Of a stretch of 64,000 bases of DNA, positions 12,401 through 23,573 are shown piece by piece (the first letter of the stretch is position 1; each line of letters starts with the position of its first letter). The notes beneath the pieces were generated by a model. It was not told the origin of the DNA. It saw nothing but the letters and a program-made list of their open reading frames with translations, and searched no databases. The stretch is from Phytoseiulus persimilis. Taxonomy: Eukaryota; Arthropoda; Arachnida; Mesostigmata; Phytoseiidae. Both the position numbers and the translations under genes were made by a program. Location of the stretch: NCBI GenBank assembly GCA_037576195.1, contig CM075104.1:9058775-9122774 (forward strand), given 5' to 3'.

Positions 12401-15400
12401 TCAATACTGTTTTGAGTGAACGTGTCGCTCGCCGCTTCACTACATGGAAATGGAGCTTCTGTGCGAGCTAGGGTTCGGGCTACGTTTTGATTCTCTGCGC
12501 GAATGTCGTTGTACCGGAGCGTTTTTCCCCCCGAGCGTCGTCTGTGTTCTTTTTTTGTGTAGATCCTGTGTGAGAGAGTGTGTTTGTGTGTGCGTAGAAT
12601 CGCCGTTTTTCCCGTGGTGCATCACAGATGAGATCTGCGGCAAACAGTCAATGACTCGTTCAAAGATCCTCTCCCCCAGTGGAGTCGAAACCGAACTTTG
12701 GCTTAAGCTGACGGGGTAGCAAATGAGCAGGAGCTCGGGACGAGGTACGAAAAGCCTTCGCTGAATGAGGAAATTTTCTGTCGCCGCAACAGGAGCGTCG
12801 CGTGTGCGACGGAGGGTCTCCGTAAGTTCCACTCGTTACGCGGAGACTGGGTCACTAAAATCTTTTTGACGAAATCGGACGGCGACCACCGCGCTACCGT
12901 AATGCTGATCCGGCCGCACAATAGCTCACCGTGTTATTCAAAGCGGAGGGGGCATTCCAGAACGGCACGCCGCAATACAATGAATTCTTCGCGGAACCGA
13001 ACACCTGGTAGAGCTCAATGCGCGAAGCATGTACTTCTCATCCAAATCTAGTTCATCATAACTGATTATCAAGCTTGATCTCGACTTCCCGCGGAAGCTC
13101 CAGGAGCGAGACTCTTTCTTCCATTATTGCAGGCGGTGACCGAAGGCGTGCTCGCCGCTCCTCCTGGAGAAGAATCGATGCGGGTCCCACTAATCTTTGG
13201 CTCATTTCCCGGAAGTGGGGGTTAGACCGCCGATTGTGTCGAGCTCGAGGGCGGGGCCTTCATTCGATCTCGGAAGAATTGAGAACATGATCAAGACGGT
13301 TTGTTTTCGGAGTCGGTTCGTATTTCCCGTTTTCCATGCTCCGCTTTTCCTCCCGAAATAATTTCCCCCGCTCATCTGTGCTTTTCCCAGAAAGATTCGT
13401 TCTTTCGACGTTGACTTCGAAATGCCTAGATTCTCCCCCGGCTCTTCTCCGGAAAGTCTCACGCCGACCGCACAAATCACTGCCGAGTGTTTCGTGCCTG
13501 GAATTATAAATGGCTGAAGCACGCTCTGCATGACACAGAAGCGAAAATGAAAAGGCAAGACACAGAAGGGAGGAACGCTCTGGAACAAAAGGTCCGAATC
13601 GCGCAAACACGGTTCTGGGCTCCATAATTAAGAGTTGCATCGATTCGACACCCACCGGAATCGGTGGAGAGAAGAAGCACGGACATAAATCGGAATCAGC
13701 CGGCACGGGAAAAATCACCGACGCCGGCGCATACCCCGTTGCACCAGCGATAAATCCTCATCAAGTTCTCGAATCTTCAGCTAATCTGTACCGATACTAC
13801 TTGCACCGCGATGCTGTTTTTCTGTGTTGCTTTCTGGTTCGTCTGGTTCTCATCCCGCCGCTCTCCGTTGTCAAAATCAAATACATCTCAAATACGCGGC
13901 AGTTCAGAAGCTTTAGGCTGTGAAGCAGAGCAGATCGTTGCTGGAGGCTTTGACAGCGGCTGCAGTGCGCCAGAAAACGGCGTCGTGAGTTGTCAGTCCC
14001 ACCAACGCCGTAGGCAAGAACAGCTTCGCGTTGAACAATATTCAAACAGTACCGGAGCGCTTTGTTGAGCAACATCGGGACATAGTGTTGAAAAGCAATC
14101 GACGGCGACGGACCGCGACGAGAATCTCGGAGCAGTCACTTTCGTCCCGGCAGGAAAACTTCAGTATCGAGTACTGAGCTCGGAGCGATTCCCAACAATG
14201 GGCTCCTTAACGATGTCTCACTAGCAACAGATGTCAGCATTCCTACCGCATTCGATTCGAGTTGCGTTGCTGGGGGAGTTTGAACTCGCCCCGACGGAGA
14301 CGATTCGTTCGAATCGCCAGACGCGCAAGACCGGCTACGATTCCCAGTGAATCACGGCGAGGTCAATAGAATTTTAATTGAGGTAATGTCATCACTGAGC
14401 TAGCTCACGTCACCGTACACCATTCGTGTACTTCGTTCATGCAGCTGAATCATCGCAATAACGGAAATTCACGATTGGGGTTTTCTGGCCACACACACTC
14501 GGAGGAGGCCCGAAGGCAAGAAGCGGGAATTCAGTGGCGGTTGCGACCGGAACGTCCGGTCGGAGCAGAGGTAATAATTATTTTCCATTCAAAGCAAAGC
14601 TAATCGACGTTCGAGAGAATTTCACGGTGTGCGATTCATAAGTCACGGTGGAGAAGGGGTCGCGCTGCGGCTCTGCTTCACTGACTCGCGATACACAATC
14701 ATTTTCCCCGCTAATTTCGCATTATTCGGCATCTGTTGATTTCATGCCTCTTGGATGTCGTCGTCATACGTTTACCCCCCGTGGATTCGAGGAGCGGCCC
14801 GAGAACGCACCGAGAAGCAAACGGGGAATGAACCGAAATGGGTGTCGATTCAATGAGAACCGTTATGGCGACGTTGACGACGGTGGCGGCGACGAAGCGT
14901 CAAGAAGAGAGAAAATATAAAAAGTTCTGCGGATTCAAGCCGGGCGACGATAGCTTCCGATATTCGGCAGTGGTTTTCCCGTATCTGTTCTGAGGTGCTG
15001 TCGACTTTGATTCCTCTTCCGAATTTTCTCCCAAAGTTCTTCACCGTCCACTTTCGCTCGCAGAGAATTCATTCACTCTTTGGGCATGATCGCAGCATGT
15101 CAGACGGAAGAAAGGACGGAAAGGAGAAGATCAGAACCGAACGCCATATGGTTTTCAATTGAGCGCATCATCGGGAAGTTCCCTTGCCTACCTGGTCGCT
15201 CAATTCCTTGTCGTCGGCGGCGGCGTCGTCGTCAATCACGAAGCCGGCAAATAATGTCAACTCTTTCCGCTGCTCGCGATCCACAAGGTGAACGGGAAAA
15301 CTCAGAATAGGTGCTGCTGGGTTAACGATAACGAATCCCTCGAATTCCTCCGCTCCCATGAGAAAGGAATCGGATCATCCGAGTCACCTGTTAGAGGTCA

Positions 15401-17159
15401 ACGAGGTCGTCGCGCGAGAAACGTCCGCTCGCTTCTGGAGGAACTTGGGGGAAAATGAAGTCGAAAAGTTTCCAGAGGAGAATATTGGTCGTTCCAACCG
15501 GCGACGAAGTCGACGCCGCGCCAAGCCGTCGCCAACACGACGCTTACACTTTTCCACCCAGCGCTCGAAAACGCGCGTTACCGGGGTGGTTTCCCAAGGT
15601 TTTGCTCTCGTTCATGCTGTGTGTGGAGGCTTCGGAGCATCGAATCTTGTCCGGGTGACTGGTTCGCAATCTGGACGGCGGTGGGACGGCCGGGGCAGCG
15701 AGAGAAAGATTCGGTGGAAGGAAGGAAGAGTTCATCTTAAATTTTGGCTTTCGAACGCGACCAGCTTGCAAATAGTCGTTGACGATGGAACCGTTTCCTG
15801 CTCCCGAAAACAAACCCAGTTCTCGAAAAGATATCTGGTCACACGTCCAGATGGCAAGGGACTTCGGATGTCGCTCATGCTCTTCTGTGCCTGAAGCGTC
15901 CAACAATCCACGCTGAAACTCTGAGAGTCGGCCGTTCCAAGCGTGATCGAGCTCAGAATCGAAGCGAGCCCCGGCTGATAAGTTCGCCTAATCTGTTGAT
16001 GGGAGTCCCTCCGGCGCTGAAACGCCGAGTGAGTCGTACCGGTCAAGCTGTTTTTCCGCTCCGCGTGCTCGGCTCCGATCTAAGTAGATTAGAGATGAGG
16101 GTTCAACCTCGTTCCGCTCAGTTTTCTGTTTGTTCTGGAAGAGCTTTCAACGGCAGCGATGCGTTGGACGATATTTCCAGCGAGAGGGAATATCGCTGAG
16201 CATGGTTCCTTTCGGAACTCCCAGGGAAAGAGTTTGTAGTTCTGTACGGGATAGATCTCGCTTCAGAGCTCGATGTCCACCGCGAGGTTGTCGGACACCG
16301 GACTCTCAGCTTGCTACGAGCTGAATGTAGTCCGAACGTCCGAAATTGAACTCCTCAGACGAACACGGGACGTGGACAAAAAAACTAGGAAAAAACACTT
16401 GGATGTCAGAGTAGACTACGAGCCAAGATCCCGGACCGAATTCGATAGATTGGTATCATTTTCGACGCAACGGCCCCTGATGTTCCAATGGGTGCAGATG
16501 CTCCACTCGGGAATTTCACGCTCAGCTGCAGGAGTGAGGTAATTTTATTTCTTCGGCTTCTGAGCAATGATCGCTCCTGCCACCGCCAACCGAGAATCCT
16601 GCCGTCGGGACCGCATCGCGGAGACTCCCGCCAACATAGATCACGGAGTTACGGTCCCTAATTCGACTTGGAAATCCAAGAACAGTGGCGAATCACAGCT
16701 CTGAGTGATTTTTGCTCATCGTGTCGAAAATATCGTCAAGCTTGGCGTCAGCTCCCGGCGCGTTCGGTCTCTGCGAAGACCAACTGTGCGGATGAGAAAA
16801 TCACTCCGCGGCTCCGAGTATCCGGTCGTCTCACCGAGAAAGTTTTGCTCAGCGAGATGCCCCAACCGATGGGGAAATCTATACTTCCCCGCGGAATCCG
16901 GGACAACTCCAGCGCAGATCAGTGTGTTCCTTGAATCGCGATTATCATGTAGAAGTTCACGGACATTCAGATAACGCATCGAAATGCGTATCTCGATGCA
17001 CAGGGGTGGCCTCAGAGATTCTCGACCCGGAAGCGTTATAAAGAGCAATGGCCTTCTCCGTTCGTCGGACACTGCGGCGGCGGAAGCAGGATTTGGCGAA
17101 AGGCGGTCAAATGGTTGTCTCTCTCGACGGAGACGAAGGGTTCGCCGCGGAGACCATCG
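9481..17159. other. Gene-poor stretch, no confident gene
   Basis: This holds trinucleotide-rich patches (catcat/atcatc near 9670-9715, gacggtggcggcgacg near 14870) and ORFs up to 178 aa (15358-15894, +) without any recognisable motif. In DNA of about 50% GC such lengths are expected by chance in a window this size. No tRNA, rRNA or transposase remnant was seen. Confidence 0.4.
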
Positions 17160-17369
17160 GCTCTCTCCGCATCTTTGCTGACTCTCTTCGCATCCATGTG
17201 GACCCTCTTTGCATCCGCGGGACTTCTCTTCGTATTCGGGCAGACTCTGCTCGAAGCCGCGCAGACTCTCTTCGCATCCTCGTAGACCTTGATCGCATCG
17301 CTGTAGATTCCCTTCGCAACCGCGTAGACTCTCTTCGCATCCCGACGGACTCTCTTCGCATCTTTGTCG
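17160..17369 (+). repeat. 21-bp minisatellite, about 10 copies
   Basis: Ten consecutive diverged 21-bp units with core ctcttcgcatc begin at 17160, 17181, 17202 and so on to 17349. The period is a multiple of three and stop-free: the plus strand reads repeats of DSLRIxx and the minus strand CEESLRG heptads inside a 261-codon open frame. No flanking splice sites or ATG tie it to a gene, so coding status is unresolved. Confidence 0.85.
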
Positions 17370-18316
17370 ACCCGAACTTCTCTCCCGCTGCCGCTCGAAA
17401 AGAGCCATGGAGGCCGGCGTTGATGCCTGAGTCAACCACAGAGCGGGTCGTGTATTTATCCGTTGATCGAGCCCCACTGTCTCATTCGAAGTTTTCCTCA
17501 CTGAACTTTCGTTCTCGCTCGAGGAGTTCGAATCGTCAGCCTTCGGGTCCCCGAGAAACTACAGATTCCAGCTTTCGACTCATTCCGCGGCGATTTCCGT
17601 TGCCAATTGCGATGGTGTTCTGACACACGTCGGTTTCAGGATCGGAGCTTTTCTCTGATGCAAGCGAACGCGAATCCCCTGCGATATTCGTTTTAACGAT
17701 GTGGAGCACAGGCAATCGGTCGTACGAATCGATGGATTTCGAATCCAAATAAGTGGTTTCCGCGAGAATTGCGTTTCGGAGCTATTTTCACTTCGGTCGG
17801 CGAATCGCATCTTCCACCTCTTTCGGAACACAACGCTTCAATTTGCCTCCTAAGACAGCCATAGAAAACTGTCCCTGACTCGATTTCGGTGGACTTGATT
17901 TTGAACAAGTCCGCAATTCGATTCCCGAAGATTTTAGCACACAAGACACAAAAACTTGATCGTAAACTCGGTGCCGACGCTTCTCTGCCTCGCTGACGTC
18001 GCTTTCCTGACATTTTACACATGAGCGAATCCGGCTTCTGATCGTGAGCTAACAGCGACGACGTGCTCGCTCTGAACCCTGATCTTCAAACACCATTCCT
18101 CCTACCACGGCCGGATTCCGAGAGTCGCGAGTTCCAAGTGAGCTGCGCGAGTCCGACTCCTCGTCTGGATGCTCTTAACTCACCACACAGTTTTCAGTGT
18201 TTATACTTCTCAGAATCCCAATTCGGCTTCTCGGTGTGATTATGATCACGCGTACCGAGCTGCTGTCAGCATCATTTACTTCGAGCTAATGTTTCAACTT
18301 TGTTCCAGTCTGCAAA
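17370..18316. other. Upstream region of the 748-aa secreted-protein gene
   Basis: No gene is seen. An acceptor-like tttgttccag at 18300-18309 sits just before the ATG at 18317, suggesting a 5' UTR intron for the downstream gene. Confidence 0.4.
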
Positions 18317-20937
18317 ATGCTTCTCGCCTATCTCTTCGCGCTGACTCCTCTATTGACGTTTTCATCAGCACAACTACAGGCAAGTTTTCTGGGAAGTCTC
18401 ACACGTGACTGACCCACCGACTGCCCCCTCCACAGGGGCGAGTTTCTGCTCGGAAACATTGCTTCCGAAGTTGAGAACAAATGAATCGTCACGAAAGCGT
18501 CGTATGCTTATCCAATTATCGAACCGGGCTTCCTCGATTCGAGCTTCGATCTTCATTTCAGTTCGGAGATCACTCAGAGCCAGGATTTTCCCAAATTCCA
18601 ATCGCCTTCCAACGCCGCTCAAGCGATGTGGTAGGTTCTCGGGAGCGCATGGTCCCTCAGTCCATCCTGACGGGTGTAATGGGAATGCAGTACTGAGTAG
18701 AGCGATAATACGCAGAGCTGATTAGTCACCGTTGTTTTGTTGGATCGTTTCAGGAGACACCTAAAGAAGCGAAGTTCATTCGGCCCTTCGGATTTCGCCG
18801 ACCTGTTATCATTCGGCGACCAGTCGTAGCTGTCGCTCCCAATTACGCTTCCAATGCCCAACAAGTTCCTGTCAGACCGATACGACCCCTTGTTTTGCGG
18901 AGGCCACTGCGACCTTTCCGTCCCCTACGGCCTTTCGGCATGAGACCTGTCGTAGGCCGCCCCATGGTAGCTCGACCCGTGATGAGCAACGTTCAGAGAC
19001 CGGTTTACGTCGGGCAGTCCGCAGCGCCTGTTCGAGCACCTGCGGCTCCGCTCCCTCTCCCCTTTCCTCAGTTGAATTCGAACTCCGGCCGTCTGCCGGA
19101 CATCGAGCTCCGCACGCAAGAGAGGAGGAACTTCAAACAGGAACTCCAGGAAATGAAGAAACCTCTTCTCAAGATTCTTAACAGCAGCGCGAAAATCGCG
19201 CTGCAAAAGGTTCTCCAGAAAGCGTCGGAGCCCAAAGATCCGAACTCGCAGAAAACGAAGGGCTCCCAGGTGGGCTTGGAGGAGGTCATCAACGGCGCTG
19301 AGGTGATCCTCCGACACTACCTCGAGATGAAGAACTCGAAGAATAAAACGGGTCCAGCGCCACAGAAACGCGCCGACAACTCGAGACTTTCGAGCGTGTC
19401 GGAAACATCGTTCACAAAAGCCAACAAGCAGACGACAGAGTCAACCGCTCACAGTGCCGCCGCCGCCGCCGCCACCACTACGACCACGAGTTCGAGGAGA
19501 GCTACGACGTCGACCACGAGATCTCCATCCCAGAGAAGCACCAAGACCACGGCCAGGAGCCGCGTTAACATTACGGAGGATCGAGCGGATGACCAGTTCT
19601 CGCACGTCCGCTCCACGGCTGTGCCGAGCTTATTGAGCCCGTGGCAGTCTTCGAACCTCCTGAATCTGATCAAGAACAGCCCACTCTACAACTCAATCCA
19701 GAGCTCTGTTTCGAAAACCTCATCCCAAGTCAATTGGAAGGCGACGAACGTGTCCCTGGTCAACGCGAAAATTGTGAACGACACCAAAGGTCGTCGTATG
19801 GGATACATTCCGTCGGCCTGGTATTCCGAAGACTCCGACGAGGTCTCGCGGAAGTCTCCTTCGTTGATTTCGCTGATGCCCCTCGAGTCGACGACGCCCA
19901 CCGCGGCGCAGCACACTTCTCGCTCCGAAGCCGGCGACGGTGGCGGAAGCTCCACCGAGACGATTCTGTCTTCCAGCGAGGAAACGCCCATTTCGGCGGA
20001 AAAGGTTGTGATGACCACAAAGTCTCGACCGGTCGATTCGAGCTCCGAAGAAGTGTCTCAGCATCGGCTGCTGGTCGTCGGCGAAGGATCTGCAAAGCCG
20101 CTGCTCTATTCCTCGTCGGATGAAACCCGATCTGAGGAGGTGCCTCTCTGGGTGTTGACCACGAGGAAACCGACCCACTCTTTCGGGTTCGGCCATTCTG
20201 TCGTCATCAACAACCACAGAGCCCCATCTCAGAACGGCGTGAAGCGACGACGCACTACAACAACGACGAAAAAACCCCAAACCACTTCATCCACGGAGAG
20301 CAGTCCCTCCGAGCCACTTCTTTTCTCGACGACGACACCTGCGACTTCCAACTCGAGATTCCCGCTCGAGGTGTTCGACTCCGACGACTTCAACACGACC
20401 ATAGTTCATCAGAACATAATAACAATCGCAAAGCCCACTCGGCCGTACGTGGTACATCCCACGAAAAAGTACACCATCAGGCCCAACTACGGTGAGGGTT
20501 CACAAGCATCCTCTCCTTCTCAGGTGGTTTCAGTCGCGGACTGGGACGAGTCCGACGAGGACTCTTTCAATAATCGAATACCTCAGGAGAGCAATCCAAC
20601 CCCTTCTCGTGTCAAAGCCCCGAGCTCGACGACCCCGATGCCTCCCGTCGCTCCGTCGACCTCTTCAAACAGTCAAAACAAGAAGAAGCAGCCGACGAAG
20701 AAAACTGACGCCCCTGTGGTGGAAGTCACAACCCCGAAACCGTGGATAGGGAACGCCGAAGCTCAATATGGCAACAAACCAATCACGCAAGTGCCCGCCA
20801 TTCTGAATCCTTTCGGTTCCGTCATACAGTTGTTCCCCAACTCCTTATTCCGAATCCTGCAAACCATAGGTGGGCTGGTGTTCGCGCTCCCCACTTTATT
20901 AACCTTCGGTTTCATGGCCGCGATGTTGATGGTGTAG
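18317..20937 (+). CDS. Secreted Arg/Pro- and Ser/Thr-rich low-complexity protein
   Basis: Exon 1 (18317-18379) encodes a signal peptide MLLAYLFALTPLLTFSSA. It ends at CAG|GCAAGT, a GC-AG type donor; the acceptor gatcgtttcag gives exon 2 (18754-20937) in phase 0. The protein is 748 aa. Mature order: an Arg/Pro-rich head (PFGFRRP, RPLRPFRPLRPF, about residues 22-90), a charged helical segment (ELRTQERRNFKQELQEMKK), long Ser/Thr-rich mucin-like stretches with Thr runs (TTTTTKKP) and several SSSEE acidic patches, and a hydrophobic C-terminus (GGLVFALPTLLTFGFMAAML) that could be a membrane anchor or a GPI signal. I saw no cysteine. Function is unknown; an extracellular-matrix, cuticle or mucin-like role is inference. 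A polyadenylation signal lies at 21702-21707, giving a 3' UTR of about 790 nt. Confidence 0.8.
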
Positions 20938-21701
20938 TGAAAGCTCAGGGATATGAATGAAAGAGTGAGTCCATTCGTGTGTAAGTGCCTACCCTAGTTT
21001 CGGACTCTCTGAGTCCTCGCTCGTGACACTGGTCAGGCCCAGACGCTTCCTCTGGACGATTCCGTTACTAGACGCTGGAATATCCTGACCTCGTTTCTCA
21101 CGAAAGTGCAATTCCGTCAGCTCTAGAATCCCGTTCGTCGTGCGTGTCTTGCGCCATGTTCAAATGTTGTGATGCCATTCGACTGTGATTTAGTGACGTA
21201 TAACCGTTGTGATCTTTTCAACCTCATCATCTGCAAGTACTTATTTATTGAGAGCAAAGTCGTTCACCAGAGGTGCCGGAGCTTTCTTAACTTATTCCAA
21301 TGTTCCTCCCAGGAGAGGAATGTTCGAAACGCTGTTACCTATGTAGTGCGAGTTATCGGGCACCTTTTTCGGGCGCCGGACATCTCGTGGCGGAGTTTTC
21401 TATTCATTGCATCGCTCTTTCCTGAAAAACTAAGAAATCAGTCAGCTTCAGTAGTTCCAATCCAGTTGTTAGATGTTGTGAGCAGGCGATGATCTCTTTG
21501 CTTCAATTTTAGCATAGATGCAGTGAATGCTCGTTGTAGATTAACGCCAAGCTAAGAAAGAGAAGAAGAGAACGAAAGGAGACAACACAGTGGAGCATAT
21601 AGAGTACATCGGGCATTTTGTTGTGGTCCCTGATACTCGCTCCTCACCCGCGCAACACACTTCTCTGTTAGATCTGCTATTTATTTACGACTTGGAAGAA
21701 G

Positions 21702-21707
21702 AATAAA
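21702..21707 (+). promoter_or_regulatory. Polyadenylation signal AATAAA
   Basis: AATAAA about 765 bp after the stop of the 748-aa secreted-protein gene. The intervening 20938-21701 has no gene and reads as its 3' UTR. Confidence 0.6.
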
Positions 21708-21837
21708 GGATAAATAAATATTGAGCATCCTCTATTTCTGAAGTGAAAGTCTCCTCCTTTGCTCTCAAACCCAGGAGTGGCGGTCGGGCTCGGTCGAATT
21801 CAACTGTGGGGAGATCCACTTGGAGGAACGAAATCGG

Positions 21838-22776
21838 ATGAGATGCGGAGCAACGGAGCTAAGAGAGGTCGGCTACGCTCTTCATCCTGACGATGATCGT
21901 GAGTGTGTTTCGGGAACAACGAAGAACTCTTTCAAAAACATGTGCGCGCGTATGACCCGCGAAAGGCCATGTTCGGATCATGACGCCGTCCTCGAAGCCT
22001 ATCCGAAGAAAGACGCGAACGAAAAGGGCCTCATGCCGGAAGACCCTATCCTGAAGCTCTACATGACGATCATCGGCTGCGAATTATTTGCTGTGCTAGT
22101 GACAGGCGGTTTGTCGACCAATATTTACTATACACAGCTGCTGAGGACGATAGTGTGGTCTCAGCTTCTCACGAACTGCCTCATTGTACTAGTCATGGTC
22201 ACAGCAGAAGGGAAAGGTGGGATTTAATGTCAGGTTCTCGCATATCGACTCATCGAAGATTTGACCCTCTTAAGCGGTTTCGGTATCCAGCTGTCACGAG
22301 AGATCCATTGGGAGCTTATCCTGGTTTTCGAGAGTGGAGAAATCTTGTTAATGGTCAATCGATGTTGATGCTCTCTGATTCTACGCACCTACATCGCCTA
22401 CAAACATTCCTCCCGAATTGGAAAATGCTTGATGTTATCGATATCTCTTTCAGAAATCCCAAGGGCTTATGAGCTGATGCACCATCTCATCGCTATTGTG
22501 CTGCAGACCATAAGCTTCTTCGTCATATTAGAGTCTATCTTCTCTTCGTTCGGGAGTTTCCTGCTCACTTGCCTGACCATCGGAATGTTGGCGATTTCAT
22601 ATATGTTCATTTCGCTGATGTTCCAAAAAGATCCTGAATCTGTTAACCCGAATGAGGAAGGACATGGTCTGAAGCCCGTTCATAGCCAACGGATCAAGGG
22701 GGGTTGGGTGAATACCAAACACGCGCTGCCGAACTCGCGAGGAAAACCCCGGGAAGCCCCTTTCGACCATGTTTAG
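21838..22776 (+). CDS. Four-transmembrane protein, family not recognised
   Basis: Exon 1 (ATG 21838, or open back to an acceptor ctcaaacccag at 21774) ends at GGGAAAG|GTGGGA (22216). Exon 2 starts after tctctttcag (22454) and ends in TAG at 22776. The split codon gives Glu, and the two-exon product is 233 aa from that ATG. Hydrophobic segments are LYMTIIGCELFAVLVTGG and TIVWSQLLTNCLIVLVMV in exon 1, then LIAIVLQTISFFVILESIF and FLLTCLTIGMLAISYMFISL in exon 2. The hydrophilic head has several Cys and Asp/Glu; the tail is basic. The layout is tetraspan-like, but no tetraspanin CCG or claudin W-GLW-C-C motif is seen. If the acceptor at 21774 is used, the first exon lies upstream and has not been found. 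Confidence 0.62.
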
Positions 22777-23573
22777 TGCGCAACGATCAATTGTATAAAT
22801 CAAATAGTGGGTATTATTTGTTAACAAGCCAAGAACAAGCATTCTCAACAATCATTTTGAAGTTGGCTTCCCTCATTCGGAGCTTTTTTCTGCTCGGATC
22901 ACGAGCCTAAATCCTCGATTTTCTCCGTTGAACCCCCGCGGCTGATCGAAGAATCATTTCGCTGGACCTCCTAGATCGGGTTTCGAGCACGAAAATTCTC
23001 GGTCAGTCCGGAGAGCTCATCATCATAACATATATCTGGGTTCGAAGAGCTGATTCGGGAAAAGCGAAACGATAGTTGGCAGTCTTATGAGCTCAAACGT
23101 TTCTCCCGATCTCCACGGAAAGAGTGAGGTGGAGAGCCAACGACGTGCGGATAGGGAGCCTCGTTATTCTCCCGAACCTGGGGCATCTCTATGACCTTTT
23201 TCTTCGACATGACACTCGTCACACACGGGACTGCCCTCTCGACGCAGTTGGTCACCTGAACCGTAGGAAGGGGAGTAGAGGTCTCTGCATCCGAAATATC
23301 AGATGACAAACTCCGCGGGATGCGCTGATACGAATTGAATTCATCCGGCCCGCTCGAGAAAATACGCGGTCGGAGGTTTCTACAGAAAGCCCATTTATTA
23401 TGCGACGCGTGATTTAGTTTTGGCCATCGTGTCGCTATGCGATTCTCGAAGATAGAACCAAGGGGATCGAGATTCATCTTGCCCCCTACGATAAATCTGC
23501 ACAGAAACGCTCGGCGAAGTGAGCGTAAGACGCTACTAACGATCTGTTTCCGGAACACTAAGTGACTTCTCAT
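22777..23573. other. Convergent 3' region between two genes
   Basis: This lies between the plus-strand four-TM gene and the minus-strand FATP gene. A minus-strand AATAAA at 23394-23399, about 175 nt past the FATP stop, suggests most of the right half is FATP 3' UTR. A 162-codon minus ORF here has no recognisable motif. Confidence 0.5.
23394..23399 (-). promoter_or_regulatory. Polyadenylation signal of FATP copy A
   Basis: tttatt on the plus strand is AATAAA on the minus strand, about 175 nt beyond the stop codon. Confidence 0.55.

Noticed and set aside
15358..15894. 178-codon plus-strand ORF
   Set aside because: Arg/Ser-rich without domains; in 64 kb of roughly 50% GC, several ORFs of 150-200 codons are expected by chance.
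23085..23573. 162-codon minus ORF just downstream of FATP copy A as a separate gene
   Set aside because: It sits in the likely 3' UTR (AATAAA at 23394-23399) and has no motif.
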